64,000 nt of DNA from Dromaius novaehollandiae (lineage: Eukaryota; Chordata; Aves; Casuariiformes; Dromaiidae). A model generated the notes under the pieces. It ran no database searches. It worked only from the letters and a program-made list of their open reading frames with translations, and was not told the DNA's origin. The stretch's first letter is position 1. Each line of letters begins with the position of its first letter. Location: NCBI RefSeq assembly GCF_036370855.1, contig NC_088098.1, positions 206,815,336-206,879,335 of the forward strand, given 5' to 3'. Both the position numbers and the translations under genes were made by a program. Positions 1-12,100 of this stretch are shown here, piece after piece.

Positions 1-2005
1 ATTTAAAATGCCATAAAGCTAATTTAGTGCTTTTCCGTGGACAGCCTGGTGTCCTCAGTTACCACGGATCTCTATCTAAAAAAGACTGGCATAGAAATGA
101 TCATTTCATGAAGGACAGAAATTGCATCTCCATAACTTATGGTAGCTCACTGGGATTTCTGGGACATAGCACTGTACCCAGAGCATTATGAGTGGGCTAC
201 ATTAATATCTGGTTAATATCAATGAATTAAGTTCCCCACTTGCCAGCAGAGAGAATGAAGCTGACTAACATTCGGATGAAGAAGAAAGTAAGCCATGCCG
301 TTTCCATGGATAAGATATGGTTACAGATCTAACATGACTTGATCCAATGCTCAATGCATCAATGCTGTTTGGTGAAAGCTGTGGGATTCTCCATTGCCTT
401 CTCTGGGCTTTGGACAGGCACACAGTTTGGAAGAACCAAAATGGCATCAGTCTCATGTATATGCTTCAAAACCCTGCTGGGGAAGTTTTACTTCAGGATT
501 TCCTTAGTGGAAATGAGGGGCACCAACAGCAGTATAGAAACCTCATAAAATGCCACAGCAAGCCTTGTTTATCGACATACTAAAAACGGCTGCCATTCTG
601 TGATACTTTCTGATCTACATTTTACCTGAAGCCTGCAGATAATTTGTTCAGATGCACTCAGCTCCTCACAGTGGCCACCCACTCTCACCTGCCCACTCAC
701 TGACACACGGGAGTAATGATCAGGAGAGACGGTGAGAAGAAAGGAGAGCTCCCTGCTACAGATAGGCACCTCCAGGAGCTGCTCTTTTAGTGTAAAGAAT
801 AATTGCTGCTCAAATCAGTCCTCCCTTTTCCTTGATTTTCCTTAGAGTCTTTTTCTTTCTGCTCTGACATGCAAAATGTCAGCTGATAGTTACAACCACA
901 TTGCTCTTAAGTAGTCACGCACCATCTTTTGGGGCTTCCCGTATCCCCAGTGCATTCGCTCTGTCTTCTTGTTGAATGAGGAAGCTTCCGGAGGCGCAGG
1001 GCATCCTTGCGTCGTCTGCCTGCACGGCGCAAAGAGGTGGCTTTCCCATGGGCCCCCTTCCCATCCATCAGCAAGGGAGGGCTGAGCGAAGCTTTCAGCA
1101 AACTCAGTTTCTGCGCTTTCAAGCTTGCCGGGTAGCTGACCCCGACTCGGACAGAACAGCAGTAACAAACAGCAGCTACAAATACATTGCTTCCTGAAAC
1201 TTAGATTTGGCCTCTCTATATTTAGAGCTTTAAACTGCTGCAATGTCTTTTCCGATTGTCTTTGAATTAAAATAAATGAAAATAATAGATGCACTTCATG
1301 TTTGCAGTGCTTCTGTCCTTCCTGAGGGGTGAAAATCCAACACTGAGCAGGGTTTTGTTTTTAAAATGATTTCTACTGCGGTTTTTGACCAACCTGAGAG
1401 AAATGTTTGTTGCATAGGCAGTTGGGATTTTGAAGCAAGAGGGTCCAGGGGTGGGATCAGCCCTGTCAGGGTAGAAAGGCCTTTTTGGAAGTGGAGAGCT
1501 TTGCAGCCGTCCCCAAAGAGACTCAGACACTGAACTAATTTTTAAGCATCCGTTAGTGAGGCCGCTCTGTGAGTAGCCTCGGTCGCCCCATGGCCAGCGG
1601 CACCGTGCCGAACCTCGCCTCGGCACCTGGCAGCAGCGGGCACTCGAGGGCTCTGCCAGCGGCTAGTGGGCCCAGCTCAGAAAGCAGGGGGGACGCATTG
1701 CTAGCGGCCTGCCGGGCACCTCACTCCTGCGTATTTCCATCAGCAGTCTGGAATGAACCGTAAAGTCACTGCCGACAAGATATGTGGATGCTCCCAACAC
1801 AGGCACCGGAGTAAATAATGAGGCCATTATACGAAGCAGTCAGGATCCGTTCAAACAAAATATGTTTTAATAAATCCTGATTTGTACCTCTGCCTGTGCA
1901 CGGAATACAGCGCCGATGATTTACAGCCAGAGCTGAGGAGCAGCTCTCCAAAGCACATAGCAAGAGGGGTTACATGACCTTTGGATATTTAACAGGAGAG
2001 CAATG
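1..2005. other. Non-coding flank, no gene seen
   Basis: No open frame here looks like a conserved protein, and I saw no convincing pair of splice sites around a coding stretch. The only compositional feature is a short GC-rich patch with several CpGs at about 1,567-1,720, too small to call a CpG island with confidence. The rest is ordinary AT-leaning unique sequence. Confidence 0.6.
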
Positions 2006-2009
2006 TTTA

Positions 2010-2345
2010 GAACAAGGAAGGTGATTTTACCTCTTCATATAGATTTGATGAGATCAATACCACAACCGTATGCAAGTTAAATGCCAGCATTTTTAAAGGG
2101 CTTCTGAAAAATTGTAGAGGTGTTGGGGGTTGTGAGGGTTCCTGCAAGGAAAATTGCAGGTATCCTGAGCTGTTCAGTTTATCAGAAAGAAAACTGAGAG
2201 GTGGCTTTGACTGGAGTGTGTAAGTCCCTTGGAGAGAAACGGAGGGTCTCAGCTAGCTGTTTTGTTTGGCAGGGAAAGACATCAAAAGCCAGAAAGCTCT
2301 GCTCAGGGAAACGAAACAGGAATCGAAACACATCAAGCACGCTTC
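2010..2345 (+). mobile_element. Decayed CR1 LINE fragment (3' part)
   Basis: Reading forward, the stretch follows the order of the CR1 segment just downstream of the reverse-transcriptase core as I remember it. A 'gaggtgattttacctc' type word comes first (near 2,020), then a 'gttcagtttatcagaaagaaaactgagaggtg' type block (about 2,173-2,204), then a block like 'gcagagaaaggcataacaag' (near 2,270). It is full of indels and has no open frame, so it is an old dead copy. The ends are approximate. The following TTGG/pyrimidine tract is a separate simple repeat. The assignment is from remembered consensus, not an alignment. Confidence 0.6.
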
Positions 2346-2355
2346 AGGCAAAGCT

Positions 2356-2420
2356 TTTGGTTGGTTGGTTGGGTTTCTTTTTTTCTCTCTTTTTTTCTTT
2401 TTTTTCTTTTCTTTTTTTTG
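2356..2420. repeat. (TTGG)n followed by polypyrimidine tract
   Basis: A short TTGG run is followed by about 45 bases of almost pure T with scattered C. It directly abuts the end of the CR1 remnant. It is low-complexity sequence with slippage potential. Confidence 0.85.
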
Positions 2421-2459
2421 CAACACGGTAAATACGTTTTAAACACCGGCAGGTGAAAG

Positions 2460-2700
2460 TGTTGCTCAGCGGGGAAGGCTGGTGCTGGGGCCTGTTTCTG
2501 TCGCTGCGGTGGAAGGAGCTGCTGGCACCACGGGACCACCGCTCCTGGGCCCGGCTGGTAACACGCCTGCCGCTTGGCTGGTGAGCCCTGCGCTGCCCGT
2601 GGGCATCCCTCCCAGCACCGGCTCGCATTACCAATCTCTGCAGCGACTGCCGGGCAGGAATCAGCGCACACGTATGGAGGCGGCTCTCAGCGTGACCTCC
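2460..2700. other. GC-rich patch, no gene assigned
   Basis: GC content rises here compared with both sides and several CpGs are present. Open frames run on both strands, as expected from GC-rich sequence lacking stops. None resembles a known protein. It could be a minor regulatory island or a relic. Confidence 0.4.
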
Positions 2701-2869
2701 ATAGCGCAGACAGGAGGTTGGGGACTTTATGCTGGAGAAAAACTAAATATCTATAAAATGATTCTGCACTGGCACCCTCAGATCAGTGTCTCAGACCAGA
2801 GCTATAACCCAACAGCAAAAGCAGTGCCCGACAATGGCTTGGGGAGGTTTTGTGCCAATTAAGCAAAGA

Positions 2870-5800
2870 TTTTGCTGTGCGCTCTTGTGTATAACTTCGT
2901 ACAATTAACCTGGGAGATATCCAAGCTCTCAAACAAGAATTATTTCCAGTGTTTGCTGTGCAGTACACACTGATGAAAAATCCAGCACAGGCCAGTAAAA
3001 TATCTAAAACAGCTAAATTGAGGCTGATTCTTTCTGCCCACACGACCTTGCGTAGTAACCCCTGTCTGTCCAAAGCAGATGGCAATAGGCGGTGTATGTT
3101 TTGCTAGGGTTTAGGAGCAGAGCGGTCAAAGAAATATGTAAAACTTGATAGGACTCAGAGTTCCCACACTCAGAGCAGACCTTTGCACTGCAAAAAGCAT
3201 CATCTCCAGGTCCCCCAGACGGTTGGTGAGGGCCATAACTGCGCCCCTCTCTCACACCCAGCAGTTTTCGGCCTCCAGGCCTCTGCTGCCCGTGTGTGGG
3301 TCAGCCACCGGGTCCTCTTGCTCCAGCTGGGGCCTCCTCCTCCCTCTCACTGCTCCACTGGAGAGACACAGGAGCTGGGGACAACTCGGCACTGACCCAC
3401 CGCCACACTTTATTGAATTTCATCTTCAAAAGAACGATGGTTTTGATCTCGCTCCAGTTTCACCCTGGTGTGGTTCCAGTGGTGTCACAGGAGTCTCTGC
3501 TCCTGACACACGTACAAGAGCAGAGTCAGCCCCTGCGTCCCTTCCCCCTCAGCCACTTGTGTCCCTTCCCCCTCAGCCATCCCATCGCCGCACCAATCTT
3601 TACAGGTTCATGAAACAGGCAGAGATAAGACATCACGCTCAGCTAAGAAGATACCAGTGTCAGCTGCCCAGCAGGTAACAACAGGCAATCGAGTCCGGCC
3701 TGTGCAGTGAATGAGGTAAATGCTTGACAAGATACACAGTTTTGTCCTGCTTCCAATAAGAAGATAAAGGTTTCTTTTAAATATCACCATGTCCATGCCA
3801 GTTAGGTGAAGAATATACAACATACCTCAGAATAAATGCAACTAATTTGGATGAGAAAGTTATGCATGCATCCTGCACCCTACAGAAACCACTCTATCTT
3901 CTATGGAGGGGAACCAAACTGTCCACACCTCTGCCTCCCTGCCCCAGGTCTGTCCTGGGAGTTTGGTCTACTCTGGTTAAATAGATTGTAAAATCACAGA
4001 CATGTCCTTCACTTGCCTCAGAAAACCTGCCTCCAACACATGCTGATCCCCACTATGGCTGCTGCCCTTTCCCAAGAGTTAAAGTGACCGTATTTATCTT
4101 GTATGTGGCTCACTCTTCCAACACTGGCTTGAGCTTTAGGCAAGACCTATTGGCTAGAAGTTCAGGCTTGAACAGGGGAGGAATCTTTACTGCCTTTCCT
4201 CCTTTCCCTGTGAACCAAGAGCCAGCTGATATTCAGAGGCAGCACCAACCTGCATCCACCCTTGTAAACAGGAACTCATAAGAACTTCAACTCAGAGCAT
4301 TCTGCAGTCAATATTAACTGTAGTCAATATTTAAGACCAGGATTTGTATGCATTTCCTTTATGAGAGCCATCTGGAGATGGCCAGGGGCTTCTGTTGCTC
4401 TCTGAGCCCTGGAAGGGAACATATGGCTGAATGACTGCAAAACAGGCATTTGAGATTCAACTGTTATCCCTCAGCCTAATGGGATTTTTATCCAGTTTTC
4501 CAGTTTGGGTCATCACAGAAAAAAAAATAAAAAAAAAACAGTAGGGGAGCTGGCATCTGCACTGGGACATTGTCTAAATTGGATGACATTGGCACTGGTG
4601 GTTCTGCTAAGTCTGTTCCTCAAGATCCTGTCATAACTTCAGGAAAACAAAGTAGGGACAGATTTACTGGGTGGGCTTAGGAGATTTCAGCTTTCTTAAT
4701 AGATCACATCAGTGATGTGGTCCTATTTGTATTTCCTCTACTTGCCTCTAGTTCTTTGACATTATCTGCTAGACTTAAGAAATAAGGTGGGACTTGCTGT
4801 GAGATACCAGGGAAATGGGCTCACACCTTTGCCTTGCCACAGTCCCTCTCTGCAGACCCCTCCTTACCATGTCGTTCAGCGTGGGATGTATCCCCACCAC
4901 ATCGCAGGTGTGGAAGCTCACCTCCTTCATTCGCTTGAGAGCTGTGTCCAAGCTGCCTTGTGCAGCCTACAGATGTCTAGCTCTCAGTGAAACAAGGACC
5001 TTGCACCCTTCGTCCTGTGTCTTCCCTTCACTGAGCAGGTCAGTTAAAATTAAAACTCCTTCTGGAAATCTCTGGGGACAGAATGGGCTGTAGGTGGGTG
5101 TTAAAGAGAGGCAAGTCTGGCTAGAGCAGGGTGGTTCATGAAATGAATGTTCTTGTGCACATGAAGGACTGTGGTGTACAGCTGGGCCCTGCAGTGCTCT
5201 AAATACAGAGCTCTTTGTTCTGCTCCTCCTTGGTTCATATTCCTCACTGAGCACCAGTATCTACTGGAGCAGAACTGTAGCAGAATTAATGATGTTCTTT
5301 CCTGTGCCTTCCTTGGCCCAGCTGCCTCTGTATTATCCACTGTTTATGGCAAACAGCTACACACCACTCTGGCTGGAGCAGAGATCAGGACTGTGTGAGA
5401 AAAAGAGTGAGCCTGCATGCATGGTGCCTTCATTAGCAGAAGGGTTATTTACTTTGGAGGAGCACTAGGTAAAACTGCTCATGTTTAGGACAGGGCACTA
5501 GCGCTCAATAAGTACAATTGCTACGCTTTCATGGCAGAATGGGTCCTGCCCTGGACCCAGACGTGCACACTCAGCTCTCGTTCTTGATTTATGCTGATGA
5601 TCACCACAGCCAATTGCACAGCAGTGGACAGTGCAAGGTGCCTGGACAGGACACTAACCACTTCTCTCTTCATGTGCCAGCATGTCTTCACCACATTAGA
5701 CCATTAGACTGCTAAGCCTGGGATATCCCTTTGACCTGTTACACATTTGGCATAAATCAATTACTAGCTGAGAAGGTTTAGAAATAAACTTTTCCACGGT

Positions 5801-8800
5801 AGATTCTTCCCAGTGAGGTTCTTACACCTTCCTGTGAAGTAGCTTAAGTTGCTCCTTTGCTGTTTTTCACTCACCTATGCCACAGTCACAAAGTGGGAGA
5901 GTCTAAATATGCATGCTGAGGACAAGAGTGACTATCCAGAACCAGAAACAGTAATGCTGGTGACCTAAAGCTCCTTCTCATCTTAGCAGCCACTAGTGCT
6001 GCATTTAGCAAACTGCTGTGTCAGTTACTGCTCCTCTTGACTACTGATATTCCATTTCTATCCTGTGCAGGGAGCAGAGGGGAAACACAGGACCCAAGGG
6101 CATTGTGATCATCTGAGTCTGTAGGTAGATGAGACACCCAGATACTCTCAAAAAGAAGATCAAAGTAGAGATTCTCCAAAGACCTCGTGTTTATTGTGCT
6201 TCCCACCACTGCTGGACCTCTCTGCATTCATCCCACATGACAGAAGAATGCACCGACATCAAACCATATTCCAAACATTCCACCAATTAAATAGTTTTAA
6301 AAGCAGTAGTAATAGTTAAGCATTAAACACCAGATCCTTTGTGATGATTTAACTGAAGGAATACCAGACATGTAATGGGATCTGTAACAGCAGTCTGCAA
6401 AAACATTGGCAGTGTGTGCTAACATCTTCAGTTTATGTTCTCAGGTTGCCACACTATGATACACTTCTTCAGTAGTGCAGAGATAAACCGTGTTTGTGGG
6501 AGTTGTGATTCCTATTTTACTTTGCACACTGATGATACAGCCAAGTGGGAATGCATAGCGCTGCAGGCGGTCCTAATTTCCTGAGCCAAACCTGAACTCT
6601 ATAAGATCGGACTTGGACTGGCAGTGTTTGTATAGGATAGCATGTCCTATCCACTCCTTCCACTCTGGTATGTGAGGTAAGCATCAAAACTTCTCAGCTC
6701 TGTAGAGCGGAAATAGAAAATACTTCAAATGTATGGATCTTTACTTTCATTTCCTTTATTTTTTGGAGTATTATATGTAGCCACAAACCTTTACATTTGT
6801 TACAGCCTACTACTTCTAGCAGAGAGACCCAGGCTTTCTATGTTCTCCAAAAGTTTCTTGAAGCTGTTTGGTTTTCTAATGGGCTCTTCCTGCACAAGAT
6901 ATTTCAGCATATATCTGTGACATGGCTTCAGATGGTTTCAGAAGTGCTTCTTGCCATCCATCCACATCTCTCTCAGCCCCACAGCTGTAATGCTAGAATA
7001 AATACCCCGAGGTCAATGCAATTAATTACTTTTGGTGGAATTAGGATCAATATCTGTCCTTCATATGCACTTTCCACTCTCCATTGAAGAATTCTTTATG
7101 GGCTGCCAGGGTCTCTTCGCCGGTGGGCTGGCTTTAAAATGTTTCTCCTCTTGGTAGTAAACTGCCTTTTCCAGTGTTTCCTCTGGTAATGTCTAGATTT
7201 TGTAGGCCACCTTCATAGGTGGTCTAATTTAGGCCAGATGCGCACACTTGTTAACGTGTCCATGATGATGTATAAAAGCTCTACATTTAGAAATGCCTAA
7301 TAGGGTATTTCAGTAGTAAAATTAAAAAGAAAGAAAGAAAAAAAAAGCTCTGTTATATGTAGTGCTTGTGACACTAGTAAAAGAACAACTCAGAAAAGGT
7401 AGCTTTCTGGTGACTGCTGAAACCAGTGTTAGGTCTTAGGGTGAGACATCAAGCTAGTGAGAGGTCACTCTGAGAGTAGAGTCCCAGATGCTGATGCCCA
7501 GTTCAGTCCTGCAGAACCTCGGAGAAGCTGTAAGCTGAGAGCCAGATTCAGCAAATTACTCCAGCTTTTGGTTGTCCTATTCAGCAGGATAACATCTCAG
7601 GAAACCTAGAGAAACAGACTGATGAATCAAACTTCCATTTCTGTCCATCCATTTGAAGCATTCCAGTTGTAATCTTAAAATCCCTTTTCAGACAAGCCAT
7701 TGCTGACCACAAGAAAATACTGACTACAGTTGTTGCAAACGCAGTACTCCCGGCGAGTGTGCATCCTTTTGAATTAGTGGATCAAATCTTGACTCATTTT
7801 CGGTACAGAGAAGATTTCTGAACACTAGCTAGTAAGCTCAACTTTGCAGAACTGTCGAGCTTAGCTACTTAAAGAGACTGTTCCAGTCCAGGTGACAGTA
7901 GGTAAGAAACTGAATAAACTGCAAATTCCTGCAAGGCCTTTTGCTCAGTTATACTGCTGTAAATGTATAACATTTCTATGATTTCCTTGGTATAATCCCA
8001 GCCTGACTAGGATAAAGGATCCCATAAGGTTTGAATGGTCACGGATTGCCCCAGACAAAATGGAAATTATTTAAAACAACTGTAAATGCATAGTGCTTTT
8101 CCATAATGTCCCTCCCCCCCCATGTATTAGGCAGGGGAATGCTTCTTTTGTCCTATTTGAAGGTCATAGCAACTCAGGATAGTCTCTACGTCCTTTCACG
8201 TTAATTTGTGACAGGTGTTTTTCCCCTCAGAGATATTTCCCATTCAGCTGCTTTAGTAGATTGGACTTGCTTGTTGTGCTGTGGGACATGATCCATCTCC
8301 ACTCCTTACCCATCAGAGGCAGCAGTTGTCCTCTGGCAACCCCTTAGTGCAGAAACTCTCAGTTAAGAGAGCCGTTTGTGCTGTATGGAAACCTTCTGAT
8401 CTATATGTGCTCATCAAATGATCGTGATGATGGAGGAACTACTGCAGCAGACTTTCAGAGACAACCAGTGGTTCCCTAAGGACCAGTCCTGGAGAGCAGA
8501 GCAGTCCCAGCTGGGGCACCACTCCTCTGAAGGTCTCCTTGTGGTGGCACAGAGGTAAGTGGAACAGCCATTCATGAAATGCATAAAATATATTTGGTGG
8601 CAACTACTTCCCAAGCCATGGCCCCGTAACCCCCAACACACATACATGGGAGGAAAAGGCTGCCATGCCATGATACCAGAACACAGACATTCCCAAAAAC
8701 TGTCTTAAAGTCTTGGAAAGCTTGAGCTGCCCTTCATGAGATAATGATTATTCTGAATATATTTGAAAGAAAACCAGAAGAAGGACAGAACACGGGGTCT

Positions 8801-10130
8801 CAGCCCATTTTAACATTTTAATAATTTCCCCTTAAAATGCATACGGATTGCAAAACAAAATCTAGCTAAGAATATCCCACAATATAATAAGAATTATTTG
8901 AAATTCCTGAAAACTTTGCCAATTACTTCTTCCTTTTTAAAGCAAGGAAATAAATCACCAGCCTCAAATTCACCCTCTCTTATCTTATCTCTCAAATAAC
9001 ATAGTTTAAACCTATATCTGGCATAAAACAAATAACTGTAAGTAAGATTTTTTTTCTCAGCACTGCTCTATCAACACTTGTGTGGAGCTAGAAATAAAAC
9101 CATAATAAAACCATGAACTTCAACTCAGGTTTCTCAGCTAACCAGAGCAAAAGGATGCTAACATCACCTGGCTGCTTATTCAACAGCAAGCTCCTGAGCA
9201 AGCCTCCATGAGCTGCTCACCATATTCTTTTCTCTTAGAAATGGTCTTCAGCTGCTTAGATTAGTGTAGCTCTAAACTAATTTACCCCAGATGAGGATCT
9301 CTCCTTTTTTCCTTTCTCCGTTTCCTTCACCACAAGTTTTAACCAAACCCAGATTCTTAGAGCTTCTGGCACCGTTCCTGTAAGTCTGCAGGATTTACAA
9401 TAATCAGAAGCTGCAGTAAACAGTCTGAAGATAGTGATGTTAACTGCTGATCCACCAAGGATTCATAATATCTCAGGAGCCTTAAAAGAAAAGTGTGTGA
9501 ATTGAAGCAGATGACTGCAACAGCACTGCATCACATTCAAACTGTCGTTTGAAAAATACCTGGTTGCCCAGTTGGCTCACGGGACCAAAAATACTCAAAA
9601 ATACAATTTTGGGGTTTCAAAACTAACTAAGGATTTTCTACCTTACTCTAACCCTTTTTGGTTCCCTACTTGATATACCCAACTGCACTAGTAAGTCACA
9701 TACATCTTTTGTTCTTCCCTGCCCCTTTCCTTCTCCTTTCAGTAATTCACTGTACACAGGGTAAATGCTGTTTTTCTACCAAAGTTCTCGATCTTTTCAA
9801 GCTTGATGCCACTCCCTCAGCTTCAGTGATTTTGCTCTCGGAGCTGAGATGATGCAGAGACGTAGCAAAATAATGAGGATATTTTGTACTGCTCCTATCC
9901 CCCCCACTTCCATAACCCCTCACCTTATTCAGACTGCACTTCCAAAGTACTGTTATGCCTTGTGCCCCCTAAAGACTGAGCACACGTCTGAAGTCCAGCC
10001 TGTTTTGTGACTGTGCTTTCCCCACGTTTTAGCAGAGCTGTAAACTTAAACAGGACTCTGCTCTGACGCGGATTTAGTAATGATAACGCTCCACGCTCTC
10101 AGCGCTCTGCCCTTCCGAAGGCCTGTTTAA
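2870..10130. other. Non-coding stretch with simple repeats only
   Basis: I see no supported exon, RNA gene or recognisable mobile element. A direct duplication of a 19-base pyrimidine-rich word occurs at 3,537 and again at 3,561. A-rich runs lie at 4,519-4,539 and 7,324-7,346. The open frames are short and show no family resemblance. Confidence 0.55.
7324..7346. repeat. (GAAA)n / A-rich microsatellite
   Basis: An A-rich run with three regularly spaced G residues in AAAG steps. It is a simple repeat. Confidence 0.85.
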
Positions 10131-10139
10131 ACAATAATT

Positions 10140-10640
10140 AACTCAGGCGGTGTCACCGCGAAGCGGGGGGGGTTGGTATTTGTTGTGGCTGCCGGGCAGA
10201 AGGGGAGGCTGGAGGAGCCGGCTGCGGCAGCAGTCGGGGGCAGCGCTCCCATGTCCCGGCCCCGCGGGACCGTGGCCCCCGGCAAAGCGAGCGGGGTAGC
10301 CAGCCCCCGCAAAGCCCGTAGGGACGCGGCTCTCCGATGCTTCCCCAAGTGACTGGTGCATCGCTGCACGACACCGTGCTGGCGCTGGAGACCTGGCTGC
10401 AGCGGGGAGCAGATCCTGCGTGCGGGGCTGGTGGTGGGGGCCGCCGACACTGAGCGCTTCGCCGCCCAGCAACCCTGGGGGAGGCACAGTGAAGCCTCCG
10501 AATGACTGTTCTTTGTGGTCGTAGGGACTTCATGGCAGTGCGGGCACCACCGCCGCCGAAGAAGCCTACGAGACAAACAGCAACGGTGCTGAGACCAGCA
10601 GCAAGCACGCCGACCACCACCGCTGTCGTTACGGGGCATG
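10140..10640. promoter_or_regulatory. Orphan CpG island
   Basis: About 500 bases of high GC content contain dozens of CpG dinucleotides, by eye close to the expected number, while both flanks are AT-leaning and CpG-poor. This is the signature of unmethylated promoter or enhancer DNA. On the minus strand an ATG at 10,639-10,637 sits in a textbook Kozak context (GCCACCATGC) and opens a frame running to about 10,127, but the product is low-complexity, Arg/Pro/Ala-rich and unlike any family I know. No TATA box is evident. It may be a lncRNA promoter, an enhancer island or an unrecognised first exon. Confidence 0.6.
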
Positions 10641-11050
10641 GTGGCAAGGGCAGGAGGGGACAGCAGAGAGGCTTCTGTCTTGAATCTGGCCATCGGTGCT
10701 CTAAAAAGGGCTATTTAGGCTATCAGCAGCCAAATCAGTCAGGCAAAAGTGTTTTAAACAGAAAAATGTGACACCTCAGTTGGAACCGTGTCTTCCATGT
10801 GTCCATCCTCCAGAAAAAAAGGAAGAAGACCATCCTCATTGAAAAGAAAAAGAAAAGCCACCAGACTGGGAAGGGAAGTGTTTACGGTTTTTCTTTCCCT
10901 CTGTCAGGGGACTGGGATATAAAATATTGTGTCAGGGTATAACTTGCTATCTTCTGTTCCTTAAGTTACAAGTTGGGTTGGTAAAGTCTGTAGCGCTAAT
11001 GTAACAGGTTCCCAGAAAGCATCTGAATTGCTCTGCATGGCATTTTGACT
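10641..11050. other. Non-coding spacer between island and CR1
   Basis: This AT-leaning sequence follows the island and includes A/G-rich stretches near 10,815-10,860. I see no gene. Parts could be degenerate LINE sequence, but I could not match them. Confidence 0.45.
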
Positions 11051-11054
11051 CACG

Positions 11055-12100
11055 GCCTCAAACAACGGGAAACAGCACAGCACATGGTTAAACAGGGGTT
11101 AAACACCAGGTAACCCACAGGTTTCAAAATGTAACTGTAAGCAGGGAAACATCATCCGACAGGACCACATAAGACTGTTTCTTGACCTTCTGTTATTTAA
11201 CATTTTTAACTATGATCTGGAGAGAAATTTAATAACGTTGATAGCACAAATGTAGAAGTAACAGCAACTGTTGCGGACAACACATCACTGACAGAGTGAC
11301 TGCAATCCTGTAGTAACTAATGGGCACATGTATGCTTTTCAGAATATGAACACAAAATTCACCATCTAACAACAAAGGCAACTGATTGCACATAGAGTCT
11401 GGGGGGTGTGATGGAAAGCAATGGTTAAGACAACCATGGATGGATCAGCTCCTGAACGTGGGTTCCCAGTAAAATGTTGTTGCCAAAAGCGAATGATGCC
11501 AAAGCAAGTGAATGAGCATGGGAATGCTGAGCCGGAGTCAAGAGGTTGCAGTAGCTCAGTGTTAGGCACCGGTGTGACTGTTCAGCTTTGGCATCCACAT
11601 TTTAAGAGGAATGTCAATAAACTGGATAGGACTTAGAGAAGAGCTCTGGGAACAACTAAAGGACTAGAAAAGACAGTGGAAGACTTAAACAGTCCAATCA
11701 ATTTAGCTTATAGAAAAAGAGATTAATGCCTTGATGACACTTCATAAGTTCCTTCCTCACAGGAATCAAAACAAAGTATTCATCAGTCTCATGGACAAAC
11801 CTGTAATAGGATCCAATGTCTACCAGCTGACATTTGACAAATTCAGAGAAAAAAAGGAGAGAAAGAAGATGAATTTTAATAGTGATAGGATTAATCATGG
11901 GAACAGCTCACTAATTGTTATGGAGAATTCTGTATTGGAGGAAATTTTAAAATCAGGACTCGTGTTTTTCTAAAAGGCATGCTGTAGTTCTGGCTGATTC
12001 ACGGAGTCATGGATTTACAGATTCTGGCATCAGGGAGCAACAAGAAATTGTAATACGGCCTGTGTTGTGCAGAAGATCAGATTAGAGATGCTCAAAACTT
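11055..12100 (+). mobile_element. Old CR1 LINE, about 1 kb of the 3' end
   Basis: This is the clearest mobile element in the window. The order of blocks matches CR1 as I know it. A 'ggtaacccacaggtttcaaaatgtaactgtaa' type block is near 11,110. 'ttatttaacatttttaactatgatctgga' lies near 11,192, within the reverse-transcriptase region. A 'gttgccaaaagcgaatg' type block is near 11,478. 'aatttagcttatagaaaaagag' is near 11,699, 'ttttaaaatcaggactcg' near 11,944 and 'ggcctgtgttgtgcagaagatcagattag' near 12,057. There is no intact frame and indels are many, so it is an ancient inactive copy. Its orientation is the same as the downstream SESN3 exon. Confidence 0.8.

Noticed and set aside
11996..12100. First read as a minus-strand CR1 3' end because of 'attcacggagtcatggattt'
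   Set aside because: Extending the comparison upstream showed about 900 bases of collinear + strand CR1 ending here, so the fragment belongs to that + strand copy.
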